DNA of 25,353 bases from a virus. The DNA is taken from positions 1-25,353 of the IMG/VR virus record IMGVR_UViG_3300044695_004439; one strand, written 5' to 3'. Below, one piece after another: positions 9,101 through 14,410 of the stretch; positions within the stretch are counted from its first letter, which is position 1; each line of letters starts with the position of its first letter. A model generated the notes under the pieces. That model made no database searches. It had not been told where the DNA came from and was given only the letters and a program-made list of their open reading frames with translations. Both the position numbers and the translations under genes were made by a program.

Positions 9101-9256
9101 ACAGCGGCCCCGCCTTGCGGGGTCTGCGACTATTTGTCCAGTGATGGTGTTACTTGGGAGTTGATAGTCAGTGAGTGTAACGCACCTTGCAACTGCGTAC
9201 CGCCTTCAAATCCTCCGGCATTTGAAGGCGACTCAGCTACCACAAACTGCCAGTAA
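6158..9256 (+). CDS. Thr-rich, Cys-rich modular virion surface protein (mucin-like adhesin)
   Basis: I place the start at ATG 6158 (ATGA overlap with the previous gene), giving 1032 aa; the frame is open further upstream but an earlier start would bury the upstream gene. Residues 1-150 look like an anchoring domain (MSDKIYGLNESDKKWFEKIV). The rest is a chain of small Cys-rich modules joined by Thr linkers. One type has the pattern C-x2-C, a Trp-containing middle, then C-x3-C-x-C (e.g. CNAPCNC twice, near residues 250 and 1010). Another, near the C-terminus, occurs three times as GACC/GRCC followed by a conserved Cys spacing (GGTFQGEGVTC). Linkers include 26 consecutive Thr (residues 182-207) and 18 (965-982), often ending in AAP. 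Such linkers resemble O-glycosylated stalks, and a glycosyltransferase gene follows. Host receptor binding or surface display is inferred. Confidence 0.9.
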   Translation: MSDKIYGLNESDKKWFEKIVRDNLADPPPAMIGISPERLNPVKSTEHLWALPPCETGLPAARLDGAGKLIPGVAVCCLYDYNYDTKTLEPLLDGSGLPYRRLVQNFYTRVTNDYVQVWKQQNGTWTNERPEIVSESTATTTTTSPDSISTVNPRCQGECIWVAGSSAGGPVWRGVVGGCANTTTTTTTTTTTTTTTTTTTTTTTTTTAAPCESTRCMLRCVAATTTSPPGGTTSWPPAPSTGYIYQVIGTACNAPCNCFGAGDPCYLLNGEIESRCVYTVTTTPGPTTTTTTGGPIDGPQTCNIANNLLGVPAAGTYRTATIKGYAAGWIICQDCPNGDFPLFPRGSIESIDPDPNGQVVVHDSPCGRDPCGMNSTVYTQGKAIYRAFSLSDQQWFWGNKTDSDQIIQYDDEKWLANWRVCQQCGPGLRPANPPSPWLFYDSSENQNGVSLSQTDGMYLYETSCVAGPPCDVCELAHVGDLLGTTTSTTASPTPRPTTTQPPCGCEPPTFCPSVYNECVRTQCRPGGAALGPPACPTTTTGPNQCWDAANLRMCVCGSTTTTTAAPTTTPSCNGGGCSRIYLPNLGGWREDPELGGSTCGLGCQCEYPVTTTPSFGYTPPCGTVQQGTCKPLVFGTTSPPCTSCRGTCRWASTYDSATSGYKWFDVSGDSACRPTKADGSTQCQCPGGTFDWGTGLGDGLYYCQNNDFERCCCGCVAPDTPPQSICDLTETPCIYKSPTECQCCTTQPCDKYCSFKGNGAGGWTKIDDPCPTTCPCPAYPPTASQSDCDLRRYACGSVVPTTTASPTTSTTTTTPGPGACCYGGGCEFIPYQWCQNFGGTFQGEGVTCASVTCPTTVPPTTTPQFGACCRPQGGFPSVFCEQGVSKSYCDYYQGSSWYSGQTCAQANCIPTTTASPVGRCCFYVNGVFQWCADSITQVSCSATGFGAGWSAEWAQGQTCSAGCPTTTTTTTTTTTTTTTTTTAAPPCGVCDYLSSDGVTWELIVSECNAPCNCVPPSNPPAFEGDSATTNCQ
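6701..6778 (+). repeat. ACA-ACC-ACG microsatellite encoding 26 threonines
   Basis: Twenty-six Thr codons in a row, mainly as a tandem ACAACCACG nonamer and then ACAACCACA units. All four Thr codons occur in the gene's Thr runs but here ACT is absent, so length change by replication slippage is likely and would keep the frame. Confidence 0.95.
7399..7456. repeat. Two back-to-back hairpins in the surface protein gene
   Basis: GCTGGCAAACT / AGTTTGCCAGC (7399-7424, 11 bp, loop GGCG), then CGGGTTTGCG / CGCAAACCCG (7434-7456, 10 bp, loop TCC), only 9 bases apart. Confidence 0.95.
8537..8572. repeat. Nested hairpin in the surface protein gene
   Basis: Outer arms GCTTGCGGTT / AACCGCAAGC (10 bp) enclose an inner GGTCG / CGACC stem with loop TTC. 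Confidence 0.95.
9050..9103 (+). repeat. Mixed-codon run encoding 18 threonines
   Basis: Eighteen Thr codons using ACA, ACT, ACC and ACG in irregular order. The mixed codon use suggests the amino-acid run itself is kept, not only a DNA microsatellite. Confidence 0.9.
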
Positions 9257-9287
9257 TTTGCCAACCTAGCAATTTGTTGCGATCAAG

Positions 9288-9320
9288 GAGACTCCCTGTA
9301 GAATCAGGGAGTCTCTTTTT
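9288..9320 (+). terminator. Rho-independent terminator after the surface protein gene
   Basis: Perfect 11-bp stem GAGACTCCCTG (9288-9298) / CAGGGAGTCTC (9305-9315) with a 6-base loop, followed directly by five T (9316-9320). It ends the tail gene transcript and partly insulates the glycosyltransferase gene at 9335. Confidence 0.92.
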
Positions 9321-9334
9321 CTAGCGGGGAAACA

Positions 9335-11353
9335 ATGACCAAACCATTTTTGACGGTCGCAATGGCGACCTATGACGACTTCGACGGCGTTTACTTTTCG
9401 ATCCAAGCCCACCGACTCTTGCAGGACAGTTCCGACTGCGAATTTATCGTTCTGGACAACAATCCAGACAGCGAACACGGCAAGACCACCCGAGAGTTCG
9501 TCCAAGGAATCGCACACAACGAACGGATTCGGTACATACCATTTACCGAATCGAAGGGCACTACGCAGACTCGCGAACGACTTTTCAAGGAAGCCGAAGG
9601 CCAGTACGTCCTGGTCACCGATCCGCACGTCCTGGTACAAGCCAACGGCTTGTACCGGCTCAAGGAGTTCCTGCGGAACTCCGACCCTGATATGCAAAAG
9701 AATCTGTTCACCGGCCCATTGCTCTACGACGGCATGAACTACGTCGCCACCCACTTCGAGTGCTTATTCCGAGATCAAATGGAAGGGGCCTGGGCGACCG
9801 CCTGGAAGCACCCAGACGGTACGCTGGTGGTTACATCCCAATCGTCTCAAGGAACCGTCCAGATGCGTCCTCTGCATCCTGAGGGGCTAGGGGAATGGGT
9901 GGCTACCGACATTTCGTGGCCCGGCCACGAAAAGGCTCTGATGGATCGCGGCTATAAGGTAGCCGGGATGGACTCGAACGACCCGCCGTTCGAGATCCCG
10001 GCTCAGGGCCTCGGGCTTTTCTGCTCGTCCAAGGAACACTGGTTGGGGTTCAACCCTGATTTCCGGATGTTCGGGGGTGAGGAGTGCTACATCCACCGCA
10101 AGTATCGCGCCGCTGGTCGGCAGGCACTCTGCCTGCCGTTCCTCAAATGGGTACACCGATTCGGTAGAGTCGGTGGGCCGAAATACCCTCTGACGATGGA
10201 AGGCAAAGTCCGGAACTACATTCTGGGGTACAAGGAATTGGGGCTAGATCCCGAGCCTATCCGCAAGCACTTCGTAGACGAGATCAAAGTACCGCAACAG
10301 CGGTACGACATGATCGCCGCCGATCCTGTCAACTTCGCTCCCTACGTCGCGCCGAAGCAACCACAAGTTGATGCCATCGGAACCTCGAACCTCGGGCATC
10401 CTTTGCCGGTATCGGCGCAGAACCTCGGCCAAGTGGCCGAGTTTCTGCTCAAGAACCCCCGAGACTTGGATCAGCATATCAACGCCTTCATGCGATGGAC
10501 TATCGACTGCGATACCGCAGTCGAAATCACCAAGCGGCGAGAAAGCACCGCTTTCTTGCTTGCTGCCCTTGGCCGCAAGGCGTGCCAAGGCAAATGCAAC
10601 AAAGAATCCTGCGACAAGTCGCAGTGTAAGCAGACTGCCGAACTGTACTCTTGGCAAGAAGAAGGCGATACGCTCCTTGGCATTTTGCAGGAGCATGTCA
10701 AGATCCACGAAGGTCGTCCACTGTCCTACACCGTTACGATGGCGGATTTGACCGAGCCTGTCCAAGAAATCCCCGAAGCGGATTTCCTGTTCCTTGATAC
10801 CCGCCATACCGGTGAGCGATTGCTCACCGAGTTGAACCTGTACTCGCCCATGATCCGCAAGCGGATCATGGTACACGACACGGCATTGTATGGGGTTGTA
10901 GGCGACGGTAACACCAAGGGACTCTGGTGGGCCATCAAGTCATTCTTGGCCGAGAATCCAGAATGGTTCGTGGCCGAACACAACGATGCTCAGTACGGTA
11001 TGACCGTACTGAGTCATGTTCCTGAGGATCGTCCGAAGGACGAGACGAAGCCCTGGCCTAAGACTGACAAGGAAGGCAAGCCTTGCGGTTGTGGAACCAA
11101 CCTCAAGGCTTGGCTCAAGAAGATCGGCATCGAAGCGACTCCAAACTGCTCTTGCAACCAAAGGGCGAAGGTGATGGACAGCATGGGCGTGCAATGGAAT
11201 AAGGACAATATCGAGACGATCTTGGACTGGCTAAACGAAGAAGCTACCAAGAGAAATCTTGGTAGCTTGTTCTTCCGACCGGCTGTCAAGCTGGTTGTGC
11301 AAAGAGCAATTGCCAAAGCCGAGAAAGATCAAGCCGCAGGCAACTGCGGCTAG
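9335..11353 (+). CDS. Glycosyltransferase (GT-A, GalNAc-transferase-like) with C-terminal methyltransferase-like domain
   Basis: A 672-aa protein; ATG 9335 follows a GGGGA ribosome site. Residues about 5-280 are a GT-A type glycosyltransferase: LTVAMATYDDFDGVYFSIQA at the start, a DPH motif (96-98) in the DXD position, and FGGEECYIHRKYRAAGR (from residue 246) followed by CLPFLKWVHRF. The last block matches the layout of the GGE(E/N)...C...H.R region in polypeptide GalNAc-transferases. Residues about 395-560 resemble a class I SAM-methyltransferase or CmcI-like domain (ADFLFLDTRHTGERLL, then RIMVHDT), though its SAM-binding glycine loop is not evident. Residues about 580-650 hold a Cys motif (CGCG, CSC) followed by MDSMGVQWNKDNIETILDWL. 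The neighbouring Thr-rich virion protein is the obvious candidate substrate (inference). Several perfect hairpins lie in the gene. Confidence 0.88.
   Translation: MTKPFLTVAMATYDDFDGVYFSIQAHRLLQDSSDCEFIVLDNNPDSEHGKTTREFVQGIAHNERIRYIPFTESKGTTQTRERLFKEAEGQYVLVTDPHVLVQANGLYRLKEFLRNSDPDMQKNLFTGPLLYDGMNYVATHFECLFRDQMEGAWATAWKHPDGTLVVTSQSSQGTVQMRPLHPEGLGEWVATDISWPGHEKALMDRGYKVAGMDSNDPPFEIPAQGLGLFCSSKEHWLGFNPDFRMFGGEECYIHRKYRAAGRQALCLPFLKWVHRFGRVGGPKYPLTMEGKVRNYILGYKELGLDPEPIRKHFVDEIKVPQQRYDMIAADPVNFAPYVAPKQPQVDAIGTSNLGHPLPVSAQNLGQVAEFLLKNPRDLDQHINAFMRWTIDCDTAVEITKRRESTAFLLAALGRKACQGKCNKESCDKSQCKQTAELYSWQEEGDTLLGILQEHVKIHEGRPLSYTVTMADLTEPVQEIPEADFLFLDTRHTGERLLTELNLYSPMIRKRIMVHDTALYGVVGDGNTKGLWWAIKSFLAENPEWFVAEHNDAQYGMTVLSHVPEDRPKDETKPWPKTDKEGKPCGCGTNLKAWLKKIGIEATPNCSCNQRAKVMDSMGVQWNKDNIETILDWLNEEATKRNLGSLFFRPAVKLVVQRAIAKAEKDQAAGNCG
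10989..11013. repeat. 11-bp hairpin in the glycosyltransferase gene
   Basis: Arms CTCAGTACGGT and ACCGTACTGAG around ATG, within the methyltransferase-like domain. Confidence 0.95.
11241..11268. repeat. 12-bp hairpin in the glycosyltransferase gene
   Basis: Arms AAGCTACCAAGA and TCTTGGTAGCTT around GAAA, near the 3' end of the gene. Confidence 0.95.
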
Positions 11354-12132
11354 TAGTTTTGTTGGTAGTACGCCTCAATCTCTTGCCGAGTTTGTAGGTA
11401 GAACTCGTCATACACAGATTCTAAAGGCTTGTCCGACACGCTATGCGGGCAAGCATCCCAGGACGATTCACAGTTGAATCCCTGCGAGATCCCTGACCAG
11501 TGTTGTTCGCCCTCTCGCCCCCACCTATAGACATAGGTGGGGATCGTTGGAGTGGCTCTGCTGTCTGCGAAGCGAGTCTTGAGTTCGCCGAGGAACATCT
11601 GATCCTGGCCTACGTTCTTGCGGTCTGGGAACAGACCGCCCCAAGGATATAGGCATTTTCGGTCAAACGTGATGCTTGACCAGAACCGACCTTCGGTCGG
11701 TTCGACCCTGAGTGAGCCACCGAAGGTTGTGAATACCTTGTCGGGGTAAGTCCACATAAAACTGCTTTTATTTACCCTCTCATACTCCCAAGCCGCCATA
11801 TCCAAGTGCCCCTCGGTAAACCCGTCGTCATCATCCCAGATGGCGATGTGGGTGAAGTGAGGCCCCATGTACTCCAAGGCGAAGTTGTACTTTGCCGCAA
11901 TGCTGCGGAACTTCTCGCCGTTTTGTGGCCTGAGTAGATAGACGTTGCGGCTTTTCCATTCTTGCCACTGTTCTTGGGTCGGAGAACATCTCGCATCTTT
12001 CGGGCGATCATCAATGATCGCCAACGTAGCGTTCTTGTAGGTCTGATCCAAAAAGCACTTGAGGGCGTTTTGGATCGTTTCGTGCCGGTGATTCCACACC
12101 GGCATCAGGCACAAAAAATGCGGTCGATTCAC
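11350..12132 (-). CDS. Family 2-like glycosyltransferase
   Basis: A GT-A glycosyltransferase of 260 aa. The frame extends to a TTG at 12138, but a GTG at 12132 sits 8 nt after AAGGAG and overlaps the previous stop as GTGA, so I choose 12132. The N-terminus HFLCLMPVWNHRHETIQNAL and the following TLAIIDD are typical of nucleotide-sugar binding. HIAIWDDDDGF near residue 97 supplies the metal-binding DXD. FGGSLRVEPTEGRFWSS and GQDQMFLGEL follow. Its TAG shares CTAG (11350-11353) with the convergent glycosyltransferase stop. It may extend or modify the sugar placed by the first enzyme, or modify DNA; the sequence does not decide between these. Confidence 0.88.
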   Translation of the reverse strand: MNRPHFLCLMPVWNHRHETIQNALKCFLDQTYKNATLAIIDDRPKDARCSPTQEQWQEWKSRNVYLLRPQNGEKFRSIAAKYNFALEYMGPHFTHIAIWDDDDGFTEGHLDMAAWEYERVNKSSFMWTYPDKVFTTFGGSLRVEPTEGRFWSSITFDRKCLYPWGGLFPDRKNVGQDQMFLGELKTRFADSRATPTIPTYVYRWGREGEQHWSGISQGFNCESSWDACPHSVSDKPLESVYDEFYLQTRQEIEAYYQQNY

Positions 12133-12509
12133 TTGCAAAACTCCTTGGGGTAGATGCTGATGATTTTCCTATAGATGGTTTTTTGAGTGGTGTGAATGAC
12201 ACCGGCTGTCTTGAATGTTACTAGACGGCTATGCTCAGTCGCCACGCCGTATTCCAGAATCCACGCGCCTTGCTCGATAGCGAGCAAGGCTTGGATAAGC
12301 CGCGAAGCGTCCAGAGGCCGCTTCGCATCTAACATCCTCTTAGCTTTTTTGAGAAGCCTGCGCTGTAGAGCGCAGGCTTCTGCCTGCGATCTAATCTCAC
12401 GATGCCATCTGCCATCGACACTTGTATGTCGCCGTTTTGGTTTCGTTGTCGGGGGCTTCCAGCAACAGACTTCTACTTCTGTTGGCGGGTTCTTACAGTT
12501 CTTGCTCAT
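12129..12509 (-). CDS. Hypothetical basic protein
   Basis: I favour ATG 12509 (MSKNCKNPP, 126 aa) over an upstream start at 12593, because the longer form would overlap most of the neighbouring gene. No strong ribosome site is seen, so coupling to the upstream gene (overlap 12493-12509) is likely. The middle is strongly basic and helical (QAEACALQRRLLKKAKRM) and is followed by LDASRLIQALLAIEQGAWI. The family is not recognised. A 13-bp hairpin (12352-12381) and a 10-bp hairpin (12267-12290) lie within the helical coding region. It ends in a GTGA overlap with the glycosyltransferase. Confidence 0.65.
   Translation of the reverse strand: MSKNCKNPPTEVEVCCWKPPTTKPKRRHTSVDGRWHREIRSQAEACALQRRLLKKAKRMLDAKRPLDASRLIQALLAIEQGAWILEYGVATEHSRLVTFKTAGVIHTTQKTIYRKIISIYPKEFCK
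12352..12381. repeat. 13-bp hairpin in a hypothetical gene
   Basis: Arms AGAAGCCTGCGCT and AGCGCAGGCTTCT around GTAG; not followed by a T run on either strand. Confidence 0.95.
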
Positions 12510-12726
12510 GGTTCGGTTTGATAAAGGTAAGGCCAATCCCTTGCCAATCAGATCGGTCGTTTTCGTGGAAAATAGGTTGGCCGAGTTCTGCACGTTTGCG
12601 CATCACTTCGATTTTCTCAGGAGATCCGGCAGGAGCATCCGTCCCGACGAACATGGCTTGTGCCACGTCGTCGTCGATTGGGGTGTTGCCGTATCTCAGG
12701 ACATACTCGAATCGGTCGCTGGTCAT
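12493..12726 (-). CDS. Small hypothetical protein
   Basis: A 77-aa acidic protein starting at ATG 12726, only two bases after the stop of the upstream gene. It contains RYGNTPIDDDVAQAMFVGTD and ends NHEQEL. No family is recognised. Tight spacing on both sides and the absence of a competing frame support real coding. Confidence 0.65.
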   Translation of the reverse strand: MTSDRFEYVLRYGNTPIDDDVAQAMFVGTDAPAGSPEKIEVMRKRAELGQPIFHENDRSDWQGIGLTFIKPNHEQEL

Positions 12727-12728
12727 TC

Positions 12729-12989
12729 TTATCGTTTTCGTGGTGGGGGTGGTGATGTCGGTATGTTGCTTGTTTTTCTTTTTCTAGCTCGCCTAGCCCA
12801 GATCGCCAGCAACTCTCGAACCCACTCTTTAGCAGAAACCATTTCAGTTCGCCAATCTTCCCTATCCTCGGGATCTACACCGCACAGTTCGGCATAACAG
12901 GCCGCAAGTTCGAGCCGTTGGTCATCGGTTAAGGGTGGGATTACGTCGCCGGTTGGTGGTGGTGGTGGGGCTGGTTCTTTAGTTGGCAT
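12729..12989 (-). CDS. Small hypothetical protein with proline-rich ends
   Basis: An 86-aa protein starting at ATG 12989, preceded by AGAAGG at a usual distance. It begins MPTKEPAPPPPP and ends with a basic and proline-rich tail (RRARKRK, then SPPPPRKR). The centre is a helix with LTDDQRLELAACYAELCGV. The family is unknown. The start lies inside a 34-bp tandem duplication (12975-13042), so its upstream signal exists in two copies. Confidence 0.65.
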   Translation of the reverse strand: MPTKEPAPPPPPTGDVIPPLTDDQRLELAACYAELCGVDPEDREDWRTEMVSAKEWVRELLAIWARRARKRKTSNIPTSPPPPRKR

Positions 12990-13048
12990 CTTGCACCTTC
13001 TTCGATAGTTCTTTAGTTGGCATCTTGCACCTTCTTCGATAGTTCTTT
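12975..13048. repeat. 34-bp tandem duplication at a gene junction
   Basis: The unit TTCTTTAGTTGGCATCTTGC... (34 bp) occurs at 12975-13008 and again at 13009-13042 with no mismatch, followed by a partial third copy TTCTTT (13043-13048). On the - strand each unit carries an AGAAGG site, an ATG and a TAA, so both flanking genes remain intact and a 14-codon mini-frame (12979-13023) is created between them. Confidence 0.95.
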
Positions 13049-13279
13049 GAGCAGTGCATCGGCATAGAACACAGCGGCTTCTGCCGCTGGCATCCTGTCG
13101 GACTCTTGATCGTCAGATTCCTCCCACGATTCCTCAGGCTTAGTAAAGGAAACTTGATTTGCCAAGATCCCTTGTAAAGCCATCGCTGCAAACAATTCGC
13201 GTTTGGTAAGACCGAATTCAGGATTGTATCGCTCGGGAACAAAATTGCTCGGATATGCCGAGTCGTATCCATTCATCAT
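13013..13279 (-). CDS. Conserved phage-type hypothetical protein
   Basis: An 88-aa protein starting at ATG 13279 (or 13276), after AGGAG, with an ATGA overlap with the upstream gene. The block GLTKRELFAAMALQGILAN followed by a helix with ADALLKELSKK resembles a small protein common in phage and prophage genomes whose function I cannot name. It ends VQDAN just before the 34-bp tandem repeat. Confidence 0.75.
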   Translation of the reverse strand: MMNGYDSAYPSNFVPERYNPEFGLTKRELFAAMALQGILANQVSFTKPEESWEESDDQESDRMPAAEAAVFYADALLKELSKKVQDAN

Positions 13280-13488
13280 TCAATCTCCTGTTTGTTTGTC
13301 GGTCTGCGAAAAATAGCCGTTGTCGGAACAGCGTATCGTTTGAACTGAGCGTTCATAGAATCGACTGTTCTGCCCGCATTTACGTCAACGACGTAAACAC
13401 GGTCAGGAGGGTCGTCAAGACACCAGAATACGTCCCCTTTTTCAAGCACTTCGTGCCCCTCAAGTTCTCGCCCTTCGAGTTGCGCCAT
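13276..13488 (-). CDS. Small hypothetical protein
   Basis: A 70-aa protein starting at ATG 13488, which overlaps the stop of the ATPase gene by one base (TAATG). It contains LEKGDVFWCLDDPPDRVYVV, suggesting a small beta-barrel fold, and ends NKQEIE. The family is not recognised. It ends in an ATGA overlap with the next gene. Confidence 0.7.
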   Translation of the reverse strand: MAQLEGRELEGHEVLEKGDVFWCLDDPPDRVYVVDVNAGRTVDSMNAQFKRYAVPTTAIFRRPTNKQEIE

Positions 13489-14051
13489 TACTCAATCTCT
13501 AATCTGTTTTCAAAGTCCATGAATTCCTCGATGTGCGTCACCATGATGATCTGCACACCCATCTCTTGTGAAAGCTCAGACAGAAGTGCCCGGACGTTGC
13601 TGCGGTAGTGCGACGAGACGAACCGAAACGGTTCGTCCAGAATCAAAACCCTAGCAGGTTGAGGACGTTGCAGCATGAGGCAAGCGAGCCGCAAGCCGAA
13701 AGCTGCAACGTCTAAAATTCCGCCGCCGCACGATTGGAGGGGGTCAAGCTCGTGACCTTCCGCATCGACAAGTACGCCGCGCACTTCTGTCTGTCCCCGT
13801 TTCTGCTCGAAAACGAGCAGAAACTTCAATGCTTGGTCGCCAAAGACCGCCTGTAAGCATCGGGTAACAACGTACCCGATGCGTTTCTGGCAAGCCTCTT
13901 GGCACTCCATGCTGATCTGTTGGACAATCTCTTTGGCCGCCAAGGCGGCCTCGTATCGTTCACGCAAGTCGTCTATCGACGACTTGCTACTTTCGACCGC
14001 CATGACGGCAGCCTCAAATTTATTTGAGGCTGCCAAGAGCGTTGATTGCAT
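13488..14051 (-). CDS. SbcC/Rad50-like ATPase, C-terminal half (signature, Walker B, H-loop)
   Basis: I choose ATG 14051 (MQSTLLAASNKF, 187 aa), because the longer frame to 14153 runs over the coiled-coil gene; the true start is uncertain. The protein has a coiled-coil entry (SSKSSIDDLRERYEAALAA), then the C-terminal half of an SMC-type ATPase: signature region LQSCGGGILDVAAFGLRLA, Walker B RVLILDEPF, and H-loop MVTHIEE. There is no Walker A, which is on the separate N-terminal protein at 15287-16417. Family members normally carry both halves in one chain. The pieces presumably assemble to form a working ATPase that drives the SbcD-like nuclease. Several perfect hairpins lie in the gene. Confidence 0.85.
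   Translation of the reverse strand: MQSTLLAASNKFEAAVMAVESSKSSIDDLRERYEAALAAKEIVQQISMECQEACQKRIGYVVTRCLQAVFGDQALKFLLVFEQKRGQTEVRGVLVDAEGHELDPLQSCGGGILDVAAFGLRLACLMLQRPQPARVLILDEPFRFVSSHYRSNVRALLSELSQEMGVQIIMVTHIEEFMDFENRLEIE
14007..14034. repeat. 12-bp hairpin enclosing a stop codon between ATPase pieces
   Basis: Arms GGCAGCCTCAAA (14007-14018) and TTTGAGGCTGCC (14023-14034) with loop TTTA. On the - strand the loop reads TAAA and contains the TAA stop (14022-14020) of the coiled-coil gene, while the next gene's ATG (14051) lies just upstream. It could influence termination, re-initiation or frameshifting here. Confidence 0.9.
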
Positions 14052-14268
14052 CTTGGTTAGCCGCAAAAAATTCGTCACACTGTTTGTTGAAAGATGGTTC
14101 ATTGGTTTCGATGTACTGTTCGAGTTCCTTGATTTCCGCCTGCGCTGATTCAATCGTCTCGTGTCCGAGATCCTTGAGGTTGCGGAGTAGTTGCTCCTTC
14201 TGCCCCTCCAATCTCGTTCGCTGAGTCTTGGCTGACTCTAATCTCTTTTGAATTTCCGCATAGTCCAC
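14020..14268 (-). CDS. Coiled-coil protein, probable middle piece of the split SbcC
   Basis: I choose GTG 14268, which has AGGAG 8 nt upstream, giving 82 aa (DYAEIQKRLESAKTQ...); an ATG at 14319 has no such site. The sequence is an almost continuous charged helix (LEGQKEQLLRNLKDL, AQAEIKELEQYIETNE). It lies between the SbcD-like gene and the C-terminal ATPase half and overlaps the latter by 32 bases in another frame. I infer that it supplies the returning coiled-coil arm missing from the C-terminal half. A +1 frameshift joining the two is possible but there is no classic signal. Confidence 0.7.
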   Translation of the reverse strand: MDYAEIQKRLESAKTQRTRLEGQKEQLLRNLKDLGHETIESAQAEIKELEQYIETNEPSFNKQCDEFFAANQDAINALGSLK

Positions 14269-14410
14269 AATCGGTTCTCCTGGCTTTGAGTGTGCATGGT
14301 TTATCGCCTGCCCCACCATAGGGGCAGGCGATGTATTGTACGTCTGGGCTAGGTACTTCTGGAATACGATAGACCGAGTTTTTGCAGATTATGCAAACAT
14401 AATCAGCCAT
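14150..14410 (-). CDS. Small putative zinc-binding protein overlapping the coiled-coil gene
   Basis: An 86-aa frame from ATG 14410, which overlaps the SbcD-like stop by 8 bases. Its N-terminal 50 residues look real: YVCIICKNSVYRIPEV supplies a Cys pair and CGLCG a second one, as in a small zinc ribbon. The C-terminal part (after about residue 55) overlaps the coiled-coil gene by 119 bases and is of low quality, so the true end is uncertain. A 12-bp hairpin (14303-14332) sits in the middle. It may contribute Cys ligands to the split SbcC zinc hook; this is speculation. Confidence 0.5.
   Translation of the reverse strand: MADYVCIICKNSVYRIPEVPSPDVQYIACPYGGAGDKPCTLKARRTDCGLCGNSKEIRVSQDSANEIGGAEGATTPQPQGSRTRDD
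14303..14332. repeat. 12-bp hairpin in the zinc-binding frame
   Basis: Arms ATCGCCTGCCCC and GGGGCAGGCGAT around ACCATA. Confidence 0.95.

Noticed and set aside
11332-11351. Hairpin at the end of the glycosyltransferase gene as a terminator
   Set aside because: No T run follows on either strand; it fits the general hairpin population instead.
13488-14153. Full-length start of the ATPase C-half at 14153
   Set aside because: The extra 34 residues are Ser/Asn/Arg-rich low-quality sequence and lie over the coiled-coil gene in another frame.
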